The notes beneath the pieces are model-generated. The model ran no database searches. It was not told the origin of the DNA and saw nothing but the letters and a program-made list of their open reading frames with translations. Position numbers and translations under genes: made by a program. This document shows, piece after piece, positions 34,470 through 46,209 of a stretch of DNA of 64,000 nucleotides. How positions within the stretch are numbered: position 1 is the stretch's first letter; every line of letters starts with the position of its first letter. The DNA comes from Austropuccinia psidii (taxonomy: Eukaryota > Basidiomycota > Pucciniomycetes > Pucciniales > Sphaerophragmiaceae), in contig JALGQZ010000001.1 in NCBI GenBank assembly GCA_023105745.1, forward strand, positions 59,167,437 to 59,231,436. The letters are read 5' to 3'.

Positions 34470-37049
34470 CAGCTACACCATCTGTTTGTGGACAATAAGG
34501 TTTATAGAATGCAAGTTTTGTCCCAAGCATGTCATAAGGTTAGTCCAAAATTCTGATGTGAATTTTGGATACCTATCACTAAGATGATTTTAGGGACTCT
34601 ACATGTGGATATGATGTTATTACAGAAGAAGAGGGTTGTATCCATAGCTGTATTCTACTTGTGACATTTCAGGCACCTCACACTGTTGCTGAACCTATCA
34701 ACTATGATCAGGCAAGCATTGAGGTTTCCTTTGCCTCCTGGGACTAGTCCTTTGACCTAGTCCATGTTTATGGTTTCCCACGGGTGTTTGGCTTCTTCTA
34801 TATGTAGCAGTAGCCCATATCTCTGCCCATTTTTCCTGTTTTCCTTCTGGCATATTTCACCAGTGTTGATGTATTTACTCAACACTTGTTCCCATTGAGT
34901 CCACCAATCTATTCTTTTTACCCTCTTCTTGATCCTGTCTTTACTCATGTGTCCCATATAGGGTCATTCATGACATTCTTGCAGGATCAGGGATATGTGG
35001 TCTCTTTCTATCGCTGTGAGGCCACTAGTATTCATCTTTCTGTGATAGAGAAGTCTATCTATAATGAAAGATCTATTATCCTTATAGTCCCTCAACCAGG
35101 GTTCCTCTAACTGGGATTCCAGCTGTGGGCTCTTGTACTTCTGTTGAAAGAGTTGTAACAATATGCTACACTTTCTGTGTTTGGCATAAGAGTTTTCATT
35201 ACTGAACTGAAGAATTCATTGTGCAGTTCTGAGGATCTTATCTGCAATATGGGAGTTTCTGTTCCTTCTGGTTCAGTGTCCTCACTGTCTGTGGTATTAT
35301 TTTCTGGTGCCCATTCAGAGAATCTGAAGTTCTTCCTTCTATTTATTTCCATTAAATAGATAGGAATATTGGCTGCTATTTCAGGGTCATAAGCTGGGTT
35401 GCTTTTGACATTGTAATGTGGCCATCTACCAAGGCCATCTGCATTGGTGTGCCTTTTCTCTTCTTTGTATATGATGGTCATGTTACCTCTATACTCTTGA
35501 ATTGCTATTTGCCACATGTTAAGTAAAGACTTCAAGGCTGTACAGTCTATGTAGACTTCCAAGACTGAACCCATCAAATGATGATGGAGTTTTTCTAGAG
35601 CCCAGATTAAGAATAAAAATTAAGTCTAAGTAGCCCCATACCTGGGCTCTGAATTTTTCAGTTGCCTAGAGATGTAACATATTACTCCTTCTCTTGGTTC
35701 ACCTTCTACAATTTGTCTTTGGTGAAGGGCTGATCCTAGGCCTTGACTTCAAGATGCATCTATATCTAACTTTAATGGTATTTCAAATTCAAGTAAGATG
35801 AGGAAAGGTGCATTAGTGAGATCATGTTTGATCATCTCATATGAATCCCTCCTTTTCTTGGTTATTTCAAAGCCTACATCCTCTGAGCATACCTTTTATG
35901 GGCTACTAGGTATGTGGGAAAATCTTTTGATATGGCTTCTGTAGTAGCTAGCAAAGCCAAGTAAATTTTCATCTCTTTGATGTTCTTTGGTACTGGATTT
36001 TTCAGTACTGCTGCTATTTTGTTCTAATCTATGGCCAGGCTAAGGCCTGAGACTTTATGTCCTAGTTCTGATTGTTCTTGTTGGCCAAAATTACACTTCT
36101 TAAGTGAAATTTTCAGATTAATGGGTGTGCATTTACTAAGGACTCTTTCTATGTAATGGACATGGTGTTCCCATGTCTCTGAGTATATAATGATATCATC
36201 AATATATACCACCATCCAGCCTTCCAATATTTCTTCTTTAAATATTGTGTCCATCATCCTCTTCAAGTGGGCTGGTGTATTTGTAATTACAAAAGGCATT
36301 CTGGTGTACTCATATATGCCCACATGGCATATGATTCTGAGTAAGCTCATAGAGTTTGGTTTAACTCCATTCTGGTGAAAGCCTTTCAAAACTTCCATTT
36401 TGTTTATGTATTTGGCTTTTGCCAGCTTTTCCGGGGCATGAGGTATCCTTGTTATAGGGAACCAATCAGATTTTGTGTAGTTATTCAGGTCCCTGAAATC
36501 TCCGCACAATCTGGATTTGCCATCATGGCAGGTGATAAGGACAGGAGTGGTGATTTCCACTATTTCATTGAGTCCTATCTTGCTGATGAGATCCATATCT
36601 AGGAGTTCATTGATCTAATTTTCAATTTCTTTCCTAGTTTCCAGCCTTTGTGGATATGGAGGTCCTCTGAGAATGGGTGGATAAGGTTTTTCCACATTCA
36701 GATATGATTCTATATCATGGCCTCTGATATTTCCTAAGGGTTATTCTCCAATGGTAAATGATTGTATATTCTCCTCATTATTTCCATTAAACTCAGTTTC
36801 TGTTTACTGGTGGGGTTAGTGCTAAATTGGCCCTCTTTGAATTCATTCATAAATTCTTCTAGATGGTCATGGGTAGACATTTGGTATATATCAAGTGTAA
36901 ATTTCTTTTCCTTGTTTGTATCTATGGTAATGTACCTGTTTTTAATATTGTGAATGTCAATGCCATACCTCCTCTTATAGTCTGTTCCCAGTGAAAATAC
37001 TTGGATGTGAGCATCTTCAAGCACTCCAAACCCTGGGTTGAGTCTGATA
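34470..37049 (-). pseudogene. C element pol: integrase N-terminal half, RNase H, RT
   Basis: From the 5' side the order is protease tail and linker (37024-36734), RT (36596-36024), RNase H (about 35990-35400, including 35577-35107) and integrase (35161-34470). RT keeps VVYIDDIIIY (near 36205) and MEVLKGFHQN. RNase H keeps VYIDCTALKSLL and HTNADGLGR. Integrase retains GHMSKDR and HPWETINMD with the first catalytic Asp, but its zinc region reads NTGEICQKEN, with one Cys lost. There are several stops and frameshifts, for example at 36023 and 34757. It can be followed easily by comparison with A2 pol. Confidence 0.87.
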
Positions 37050-37888
37050 TTACCTTTCCTTTGGGATATGATTATCTTTGATAATTTTCCCAGTGGATGT
37101 TATACTTCCTGATGCACTCTTAATGCTCTTTGAGTTGGTTGGCAAGAGTTTCTTCCCCCAATTTGGGAAATACTTATCCAGGTATTCTCTGGGAACTATG
37201 GAGCAGTGTACACCACTATCAATGATCATTGGATGTTGAGCACTTTCAATACAAACAGTCATCTTTGTGGCTTTCCCATGTATATAAGCCATTCCTTTAA
37301 TTGGTGTGACTAGGAAGGTCTGTGCATCTTGGGTGTTTCTACAAAAGTTTTTATTTGCAGTGTCTTGTGGAATTTCTGGTTTCAACTGTACACGCTGAAT
37401 TTCTAGTCGTGTTTCCTCCTGGTAATACACTAAAAGTTCCTTTTTTGGGTCTTGGTAATCATCAGAGTGTTCTTTGATGGCATGACCCATAGAGTCTGAT
37501 TGAGAATCCTCTGTTGGGGATTCTTCCTCTGGGACCTTTTCAATGGCATAGACTTCTTTCTTTGCCTTTGTACAGTTGTTAGCATAGTGGTCTGTTGACC
37601 CACAATTGTGACAAGAGTTTTTCTTCTTGGTCACTTCTGTCACTCTCTCTTTAGGTTTATATTTGATTTCCACCCTGAAAGATTATTTCTCTTTGAAACT
37701 TCAGCTTTTATATGGGGAATATTTCCCTATATTTGTCCCTTTCCTTACCTCTTGTAAGTTATTGGAAATGTCATCTAGAGTGCAACTGTGGTTGCATCTG
37801 CATTTGATTTCATGGTCTAGTTCTGCTGAAATTTTTGTTAAGAGCTTCTGATTCCTCATATGAATATTCATTTGAGTATCAATGGCTT
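37050..37888 (-). pseudogene. C element gag C-terminal part, zinc knuckle and protease
   Basis: A 207-codon frame (37673-37050) holds the zinc knuckle CHNCGSTDHYANNC, an acidic linker and a protease with active site IIDSGVHC. The upstream part (to 37888) reads MRNQKLLTKIS and CRCNHSCTLDDI, equal to the A gag block [13 protein letters not shown], with stops between. Gag is broken at 37888 by the insertion of chromovirus D and continues at 47635. Confidence 0.88.
37884..37888. repeat. Target-site duplication GGCTT, left copy (D element)
   Basis: GGCTT precedes the D 3' LTR. GTCTT follows the 5' LTR at 47630-47634, four of five bases alike. The gag frame reads across the site when D is ignored. 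Confidence 0.7.
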
Positions 37889-38620
37889 TGTCACAGGGAC
37901 CCTTCTAAGTGAAAAGGGCCTGGCACTCACTGCAGAGGGCTCAAGGATAAGATAAGGAAAAACACTTGAGAGTGTAATGAGAGTAATATTGCTAAGAAAT
38001 ACTAATATAATAAAAGAAGAAACAAGAATAAGAATAAGAAATAGAAGAGCCAACCACAAAAAAGTCCAAGTCAACCGTTTCAACCTGTCAGAAGGAAAGA
38101 GGAGGGTTAATAAGGATATAGCCACCACACCTCATACTGAACAGGCAAGAGAAAAATGCAAAGACTAACTTAATACCAATAATTATACTACCCAAAAATA
38201 AGAGTAAGAATAACTATAAAATAATAAATCAAATAAATTAATCAACTGGGAAAAAGTCCCCAGGGGGAGAAAGAGGGGCTGGTATATGTGAGCATTACCA
38301 GCCCTGATCCAGACAGAGAGTTTACATAAGAGGAATTGTTATTTAATTGAATCTGGACAATACAGGTCCTGTACAATCTGTACAGGAAGAGTGGTGATGT
38401 TTAGTGATTATACAGTTTCAGGATGATGTATTGAAACTGTATTGGGTAATTCCAACCTGTACAGAAATTGACAGGCTGTATTGATGCACCAGACTGTATG
38501 CATGTTTCAGAAAGAAATATTGCTGAAACTGATTGTTGATACATACAGTGGATTTCTGATTTGAGGTGTTTGAGTGGGTGTAATATTGAATACCCTTACC
38601 CCTGACTAGTGGTTGTTACA
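37889..38620 (-). mobile_element. D 3' LTR (732 bp)
   Basis: It reads TGTCACAGGGACCC...GGTTGTTACA on the plus strand. It aligns with 46870-47629, and is shorter mainly by a gap after CACTCA near its start. Both contain repeated PuPy-rich blocks such as TACAGTTTCAGGATG. Confidence 0.92.
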
Positions 38621-38640
38621 GTATCCCCCTCTTGAAACTG
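38621..38640 (-). promoter_or_regulatory. D polypurine tract
   Basis: On the minus strand CAAGAGGGGGATAC ends directly at the 3' LTR, a typical plus-strand primer. Confidence 0.75.
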
Positions 38641-38959
38641 GTGGGCTTCTGAATACCATAATACCCTGCCACAGTTGGGTAACATCACAAAATCCCCACA
38701 TTTTTTCACAAACTTTTTCCTTTTTGATTTCTTTTCCTCTTGGCCATTATCCTGAAAATCCTCTCCTCTCTGCATTGTCTTTGATTATCTGTATTCTCCC
38801 CTTCTTTCAATCTTGAGCAAGTTCTTCAATCTTTGGATTATACTCTTCTCTGAATTTCAATACATAATTCCCCTAAAGACAGGACCCTTGGGTTGTATCC
38901 CAAAACTAAGGTCATAGAGCTCTTCACCTCAAAAAATGATTGATAATGGTGATATTAAC
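38641..38959. other. D internal 3' region without genes
   Basis: It is pyrimidine-rich on the plus strand (TTTTTCC and CTCTCC runs). I see no frame or motif in it. Confidence 0.5.
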
Positions 38960-39475
38960 ATATATACCCATTATTGGCCAGGCAACTGTTCCTCTTGGCT
39001 CAACTTCACCTCAATTGGCCTTTTGGCATCATCGAAGGGGGGGCTTGTCCCCATTGTCCTTGAAATTGGATTGAATGTTGATTTTTGGCCATTATGGACC
39101 CTATTGAGTGTTTTGGGTCCTGGCCAATACCATGGCATTATTATGGATTGGTTATGAGGGGCCTTTTTGGCCTTTTTAGTCTTTTGGGCCCTTTTGAGAT
39201 CCTTTGGTCTTTGGGTCTTTAATGTGTCCTATGGTCTGTGGTCCATGGGGGTTACTAAAGCACCCCAGGGCCAAATTGGGCTCCTTAGGCCAAACTTCCA
39301 GGGGGTCTATGGGACCATAAAAAATGGCCATGGACCAATTCCTCACCCAGATGGCCTGGGACCATTGAGAGGGTCCAGGACCATAAAACCCTGACCTTCC
39401 CCAATATTTCAGGGAGGGTCTTGGGTGATGGATTGGGGACCAAATTGAGAGCCATAACTGACTTCTGGGCCTGAT
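38960..39475. repeat. GGCC-rich stretch in element D
   Basis: About a dozen GGCC sites and many GGG/CCC runs lie in some 500 bases, in sharp contrast to the AT-rich surroundings. The motif context (TTGGCC, ATGGCC, AGGCCAAA) is like that of the denser island at 62479-63053. Frames found on either strand are short and low in complexity, so I call no gene. Confidence 0.6.
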
Positions 39476-39481
39476 CCATCA

Positions 39482-40764
39482 ATGAACTCTTCAGGATTGG
39501 AGTGCTCTATTCTGATGCACTTAATTCTTCTACTGCACCATTATTTAGCAATGAGTTCCAAACTGACTGAACTAACTGACTCTTCTCCTTCTTTGCCACC
39601 ACCATCTATTGTTTGTGGTTCTGGAATCCTCAGTTGGTTGGCCTCACCTTGGTTTATGGCTTACTCTGGGCACTTTGATCCTGGCCAAATCTATGATGGC
39701 TAAAAGGTGGTTGAAGTTCTTTATCCTCCTTGTACTGAATGTTTGGCCAAGGGAAAAGATTTCTTTCAGCACTTCAACCCAGAATCTTCAAAGTTCCACT
39801 TCTGTTTTGTTGGTAAGAAACCATGTCGTCATCCTGGGTCAGGGGCTTCCAACGTCAGAAGGTACTTTTTGAGTAAGAAGGTTGGCCCCTTTGGGAAGGA
39901 GTTCCTAGTTTTTAAGGTCCCAACTCCTGATGCTGCTTTTGGCTATTCTGATTGTGAGTAAAATGAATTTCTTCATTGAATTGGATACTGATAACTTGAA
40001 TTAGTGATTGTTTCTAGGAAGAGGGATGTGGCAAGATGGACCAATGTTGGAGGGTCCATTCCAGTTTTTGGTAAGACAATCTACTCCAGTTCAGCTGTCC
40101 CAATCTCCAGGATCAACACTGAAGTAGTAGTGAAGAGAATAAGTAGAATTGCCAATTCCCCAGCTGATCTGTATGCTGAAGGCAGTGATTAATTGGATGA
40201 AGAAGAAGTTTAGGTGGTTAATAATACAATTGGCCAACAATCCAATAATTCTCCTTCTAAGCCTCCTGCCCAAAGATATCAAGTACCCCTAGAAACTTCC
40301 AACTAATTCTTGCAACCATTTCTACTTCCCTTCCTCCTGCTTCACCAAGTTCTTCCCACAGCAGGCCTGCCATCAATCCAGCAGCAAGACCATCCCCCAT
40401 CCAGATGTCCAGGGCTTCACCCATAGTCACCTCCCAACAGCTCCAACCTGAGGCCAGCTCCGGTAGAAGAAAAGAAGATCTTTCACCTTTGCCATTTCCT
40501 GCTGCCCAAGTGTTTCAGAAAAGTTATTGTTGGCCTATCCAAGTGACCAGAGAAGATCCAAATACAGAAAGTGAGAATCAAGATTCTGCGGCCAGGTTGT
40601 TTTGATGAGTTGATAGAAATAGTAGGGAGGTGATAGTGTATGTAAATGATAGAACTATTCCAGGTACGGCTTCTCAAGAGATTTCTGCAAGCTTTTTCTG
40701 GTATGAAAATGAATTGATCAATGACTTCCAAAGAACTTTTGATAATATGGGTAGAGATAACTAG
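39482..40764 (+). pseudogene. Antisense accessory ORF of element D
   Basis: It is on the plus strand, opposite to gag-pol, between integrase and the 3' LTR. Fragments can be followed: 39482-39700, 39707-39961, 40010-40190, 40405-40602 and up to the stop at 40762-40764. It holds a Cys-rich block (CTECLAKGKDFF, then CFVGKKPC), FGKEFLV, DVARWTNVGGSIPV, YSSSAVPISRINTEVVVKRI, a Ser/Pro-rich stretch with PIVTSQQLQPEAS, and a final ENELINDFQRTFDNMGRD. A gap bounded by GTGAGT (39953) and TTTCTAG (40017) may be an intron, but the phase does not close. Several stops break it (39701, 40190, 40215). I recall such proteins as very common in a rust genome. The function is unknown. Confidence 0.7.
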
Positions 40765-41489
40765 TTTTCTTGTCCTTGTTTGTGTTTGGTTTGACTTCTA
40801 TCCCAATGCTTATAACTACTAAAAAATAAAAATAAAAGGAGCCTCCCAATACATGATATGGGAGGGGATGCTGCTGCTTTAAGAAATGAAAGATAAAAAA
40901 GAAATATACAAGTAAAGAAAAGAAAGAAATGAGAGAAAAGAGAGTAGATAAAAGAAACAGAGAGATCCCTGAGGTTTGTCCTTCTTGTGGTGAGTTTCTT
41001 GACTTTGGCCAAGGATTGTCTGAAAGATAAAAACCCAAGCATTTGATGCTCACAGAGTGGCAAAGGTGATGTTTTACAAGAAGTAGAACCCTCAGGGATG
41101 CATACCAGGAGATGGAACTTACTTTCATAACTTCCACTCCCCACCAAGCACCATAAAACAGATGACTTTGCCATAATTGACTTTGAAGTAAGGATCGTCT
41201 TGAATAATGATGATTGGCATAAGTTGGAAAGAAAATAAAATAGAAAAAAACAAAAGGAAATTGGCCATATCTTGATAAGGTCCAAATTGAAGGGTATTGA
41301 TGTTGCATGGTTCCTGAATATGTCCAAAGAATTCATAAGTTCTCACAAAGTGGCCAAGGTGATGCTTACAACAACCTTTGGGTAGAATACCCCCTTAAAG
41401 GTGCATGCCAGGCAAGGAACTTCTTTCATAACTTCTTCTCCCCACCAAGAACCATAGAAATCAAACTCTTTAGGTATTTGGACCAGGCT
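40765..41489 (-). other. D 3' untranslated region with a direct repeat
   Basis: It contains two imperfect direct repeats of about 110 bases: about 41048-41158 and 41338-41455. They share blocks such as CTCACA-AGTGGC, CATACCAGG/CATGCCAGG, TTTCATAACTTC and CTCCCCACCAAG. The minus strand of the right copy reads SWWGEEVMKEVP, joined soon after the chromodomain. A purine-rich run lies at 40885-40970. Confidence 0.6.
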
Positions 41490-42770
41490 TGTCTGGATAC
41501 AATGAGTGGAAATCCTTGACAAGGTCTGGTGATATAGTAAGGTTGGAAGCTGGTTCCCAAGTTGTTCTTTCTGGGTCTTCAATGAATCCTTTCCACTCAA
41601 AAAGGTACCATAATTTGCCTCTTCTGATTTTGGAGTCCAGAACCTGAGAAACTTCCTATTATTCTTGCTCCTCCACTAGAGCTGGTGGTGGTGGAAATTG
41701 ATTTTGATTTGGGATAGTTGATTTATTCACTGGTTCTAATAAGGAAACATGGAATAAAGGGTGAACTGACTTCCATTGATGAGGCAACTTGAGGTGATAT
41801 GCATGACTTCCAATCTTCTTAATGACTTCAAAACGTCCCAGCCATATTTCTGGAAGTTTCTTGGGGGGTCTTGTAGTCTTGATGTTCTTGGAAGCTATCC
41901 ATACCTTATCCCCAGGTTAGAAATCAGGTGGAATTGACCTATTTCTATCTGCATACTTCTTGAATCTCCTTATTTCTGACTCCAATTCTTCTTTGGCAAC
42001 TTGCTGTACTGATTAGAGTTTGTTGATAACCTTCCAGCAGGTGAGTCTTGCAAAATATGGATTGAGTTAAAGCTGGGATTTCTTCCATAAATGGTGAAAA
42101 AAGGGGATTGCTTTGTTGATGAATGTTCTTCATTATTGTAGGCAAATGCAGCCAGAGGGAGCCAGGTGTGCCAGTCATCTTGATGGTAACTGACATACAT
42201 CCCAAGATACTGTTCTAGAATCTGATTTACCCTCTCTGTCTATCCATTTTTTTCAGGATTGAAAGCAGTTCAAAGATCTCTTGATATCTTGAGCTTCTGA
42301 CATAATTGAGTCCAAAATGATTAAACAAATAAAGAACCTCTATCACTAAAAACACTGACTGGAAGGCCATGTTTGGAAAATACATGACTAATAAAGATTT
42401 GAGCTAAGTCCAGGGCAGTGATTGATCCATAAGCTGCAATGAATATTGCCATTTTTAAGAATCTGTTCACAACTACTAAAATTGAATCAAAGCTGTTTGA
42501 CAGTGGCAATTGAGTGATAAATTCCATTAATAATGAATTCCAAGGACCAGATGGAATTGAAAGAGGCTTGAGTAATCCAAAATTCTTATGATGAATGTTC
42601 TTGTTTCTTGAACATTGCTGACATGAGGACACATAGTCCTTGATGAATTGATTCATGCCAGCCCAATAAATATCCCTCTTGATGAGCTTGAGGGTCATCT
42701 CCTGGCCAGGGTGGCCACCCAATGGTTAGTCATGACACTTTTGAAGAATATTGAGTTGGATTTCTTCATG
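41490..42770 (-). pseudogene. D integrase with canonical chromodomain
   Basis: The zinc domain has GGHPGQEM and C-x2-C (SCQQCSRN). The first catalytic position reads LLMEFITQLP, Glu where Asp (MDF) is usual. The second Asp is present (VFSDRGSLF) and the third residue Glu lies in [12 protein letters not shown]. The C-terminal block [13 protein letters not shown] and YNNEEHSS follows. The chromodomain at about 41645-41490 reads VLDSKIRRGKLWYLFEWKGF, then ERTTWEPASNL and HSLYPD, with the aromatic residues of the family kept. A stop (near 42726), frameshifts and a stop in the linker break it. In chromoviruses the chromodomain steers insertion to heterochromatin. Confidence 0.88.
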
Positions 42771-44418
42771 GCCTGGGATTACCACTCTATCTTTGAATAA
42801 CAATAACTTGGCTTGAGGTTCAGAAGAATAATCTGAAACTGATTCACCTCTTGCTAGTTGCTTTAGTATTTCTTGATAGTCTTTGTCTTGCCATACTTCT
42901 TTTTGGATTTGGTCAGCTAAATATCAGAATATTTTGACCTTGATTGAGAAGAATCTTGACTCTTGAACTCCATCTTGTTTGATTATTTGATGAAAATTCT
43001 GAGGATTCTTGCTGATGAAGTCCACCCCCCTCTCTGGGTACACATTGTCCCAATGTGACAAGGCATCTGGTAAATTTGCCCGCCTTCCTGGGCAGTAAGT
43101 AATAGTGAAATGAAACTCAGAAAGAAATTCAGCCCAATGGGCCTGACGATGAGTAAGAACATTGGAAGACATGAAATACTGAAGGGAAGAGTGGTCTGTA
43201 AATACCTCAAGAGGATTTGAAAAAGAAGAAAAGCTCTCTGGTGTTTGAGAGCCCAAACTATGCCAAGGAGTTCCTTTTCATGAATCTCATAGTTCAGCTC
43301 AGCTGGGAGAGGATTGTGACTATTGAATGCAATGGGATGCTTTCCTGAGTCATTCACCTGACTCAGTACAGCGCCCAAGTCATAATCAGAAGCATCAGTC
43401 TGTACAATAGTCGGTAGAGAAGGATTGACATGGGAAAGGATAGGAGCAGTGGTGAATGCTTCTTTGAGTATTTGAAACTGACTAAGAGCTTCCTCAATGG
43501 ATATAAAAGGAGAGTCTTTTTTGAGGAGGGAAGTGGGAGCAGTTATTTCTTTGGAGTTATTTTTAATGAAACGACAATAGAAATTGGCAAAGCCAAGGAA
43601 GGATTGAAGAGCTTTGATTTTCCTGGGCTGAGGCCAATTGATGATTTGCTGAATCTTTGAAGAATCCATCTTGAGGCCATCACTTGAAACAACATAGCCC
43701 AAGTATTCCACACTTGAGGCATGGAATAAACACTTGGAGGCTTTGGAAAACAAATCATTGTCCCTCAGGCTTTGGAGGACAGAGGCCACATGTTTGGCAT
43801 GTTCCTCCTCAGAGGTGGAGAAGACCATAATATTGTCTAAACAAACTACAACAAAGACATCCAAGAAATATGCAAATATATCATTCACAAGATTCTGGCA
43901 ATACGCTGGAGCATTGGTAAGGCCAAATGGCATAACCAAATACTCATAACTACTATATTTGGTTCTGAAGCAGTTAAGTGCTCACCCCCCTCCTTTATTC
44001 TCAGCAGATTATGGGCACCACACAGATCTATCTTGAATAGATTAGTTGAACCGTTGAATATGGTAAGAAGCTGGTTCATAGGAGGTACAGGGTCCCTGTT
44101 CTTCCCAGTGACAGCATTGGGTTTGTGGTAGTCAACACACAAACAAAGGCCTCCATCCTTTTCCTTGAGAAAAAAAACAGGTGCTCCTGTTGAAGAGGAG
44201 CTTGGCCTGGTGAAACCTTTCTCTACATTCTCTGAAATGTAGACCCATAGTGTTTCTGACTCTTGATTTGATAATGAGTAGATAACACCGACTTGAGATA
44301 GAAGACCCTCCAATTCAATATGGTGATCACAGGCGCAGTGTGGAGGAGGTTTCTCTGCTTTCAACTTGGAGAATACATCCAAATATTGGTGATAAGCAGG
44401 AGGGACTACCTTCAACAT
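42771..44418 (-). pseudogene. D reverse transcriptase and RNase H
   Basis: RT starts in the frame 44418-43885 (YLDVFSKLKAEKPPPH, FFLKEKDGGLCLCVDY, FKIDLCGAHNLLRI). A frameshift near 43940 leads to 43939-42983 (MPFGLTNAPAYCQNLVND, VEYLGYVVSSDGLKMD, LQSFLGFANFYCRF). The catalytic motif, normally YLDD, reads VVCLDNIMVF near 43830, so a catalytic Asp is Asn. RNase H follows with VQTDASDYDLGAVLSQ and NYEIHEKELLGIVWAL, then shifts frame into EVFTDHSSLQYF and RRANLPDALSHWD. Order and motifs are those of a Tf1/sushi-like chromovirus. Confidence 0.9.
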
Positions 44419-45060
44419 GTTTTAAATTTCTTCTGGATCTTCCTCTTCATCCCACTTCTCCTCCAGGGAGGCATGAAAGGATAAAGGAGGAAGGTCCATA
44501 TCCCCTTTAAAGAGATGAAGTGAAGATATAGCAACATCTTCTTCAACATCTTTTATCTCTTTGAAGACTTCATCTCTTGATTTAAGTAATGACTGAGATG
44601 GAATGATGGAAGGGATATGAACAGAAGAAGCAAGAGAAGGTGTCTTAAGTTCACCAACCAGAGCAACACTGTTGACAGCAGTGGCCAAGGAATTGCTAGA
44701 AGAAGCTTTAATACCATGAGAATCCTTATCAGTAGAATCATAGGTGATCAATCAGTTCTTCCAATCAATAATGGGATTTAAATGCTAGAGGAAATGATTG
44801 CCCAATATCAGTTCTTCTACCTCGGATGAATGTATGATAAAAAAATCCCATTCAAAGCCTGGGAAGGAAGGTAAATCAACAACCCACTTGGTATAATGGG
44901 TGATGAACAGGGAAGTGGATTCACTGGAATCCAAAATGAAAAGAGGAATCTTTTCAGGGAGCTCTGACATGGTCAATGAGCACTTGAGAACAAAATTCTT
45001 TGCAATAAAAGAGTTTGTAGCACCAGAATCAATGACAATACTATAAAAAAATATCAGAGA
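44419..45060 (-). pseudogene. D protease and protease-RT linker
   Basis: The protease active site reads VIDSGATNSFIAK at about 45040-45000 and continues into 44976-44785 (MSELPEKIPLF, DLPSFPGFEWDF, ELILGNHFL). The linker, rich in Ser and acidic residues, runs 44751-44422 (SLASSVHIPSIIPS, DLPPLSFHASLEEKWDEEEDPEE) and leads directly into RT. The active-site residues are intact; the frame is broken by stops between the pieces. Confidence 0.82.
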
Positions 45061-45179
45061 AAGAAGAGAAAATAAGAGATTTTAGAGATTTCTTGACACT
45101 AGTATTCAGAGTTCATAATTGTGCTCTTGAAGGAAATAAGTGAGAGCCATTGAACACATCATGATCCCCACTCAGGATT

Positions 45180-46205
45180 TTCCCCGCTTGCTAGGGAAGC
45201 CTCTTGATGACCTAGGCTTGTTCAGAGGTCTCTTGAGGCATTTTTCAATTGGGTGCTTTCCACCACAATAAGTACATAACCATTCTTTGATACTCCTCTC
45301 CTTTTCAGAACCAATTAATTTATTGTCCTTCTTAAGCAGAGCAGAATGGGGTTTGTCCTTTGAAGCTTGAGATTGCTTGCCCTTCTTATTCCGAGTGAAT
45401 AATTGAGTTTCAAATAACTGCCAATTATTGAGGAGGTAGGAAGGATCTTCATTGTAAATATTGGAGAGGTAGGGTTCAATCTATTTGCCAGCTCTACCAG
45501 TGAGAAAAGAAGTTTAGTACAGAACTTTCTTCCTGTCAGAGAAGAAATTTGCTGGATCATTATGGAAAATTAATTGACAGGATTGGATAAATCCTCCCAA
45601 TTTATGAGCTTGAGTGCCATCAAAAGATACAGGTGCCTTCATTTATGGAGTCTAGAATGCAGGGGCTTTGGAATTGTCCCTGGGACAACTGCTTTAGTGA
45701 GTTTCACCATGAATTGAGTCATCCGCTCCATCATCCGGAGGAAATTTGGTTCAGCTTGAGAGACAAGAGGTTGATTGGAATGGGCTATATTTGCAGCTTA
45801 AGAGGCCTCAGGGGCACCTGCCAAGGCAGATGCCACTTCAGTTTCTTAAGACTCCTCCTCTTCCATAGAATCCTCCCCCTCTTCATCTTCAGCTTCCCCT
45901 AATCTTGCTCTTCTACCTTCAGAAATACCAGGGTAGCCACCCAAAGGACCAGAGAGAGATCTTTATCTTCATGCTTTTATTCCGCCTCTTCTGGAGGTTG
46001 CTGCTCCTTCCATTGGTGGTCCTCTGTCCAAATTTTCACTCAGTTGATGAACTGGTGGGCTGCAGTCAAGAGGAATCCTTGCTGTAGGAGTGAGAACAGC
46101 TGGATTTCTTTTAGATCTAGTATTCTTGGCTGGAGGGCTATGCTGAACTGGAATTGTTGAAAAATTAAGAATATAAACTTGATGATACTTGACAAAAGGA
46201 ATCAA
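45180..46205 (-). pseudogene. D gag
   Basis: It opens at about 46205 with PVQHSPPAKNTRSKR, a basic Pro-rich N-terminus, then PMEGAATSRRGG and an acidic Glu-rich stretch with stops. Capsid pieces can be read (NFLRMMERMTQFMVKL; in other frames FIQSCQL, RKVLY, EPYL). A zinc knuckle at 45276-45238 reads CTYCGGKHPIEKC and fits C-x2-C-x3-H-x4-C. Parts of the capsid are missing and the frames change, so it is a shortened, dead gag. Confidence 0.82.
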
Positions 46206-46209
46206 AACT

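Noticed and set aside
40718..41336. Overlapping minus-strand frames of 190-196 codons in the D 3' region
   Set aside because: Phe/Leu/Ser-rich reverse images of a purine-rich stretch, with no similarity to element proteins that I can see; the right end overlaps the direct repeat.
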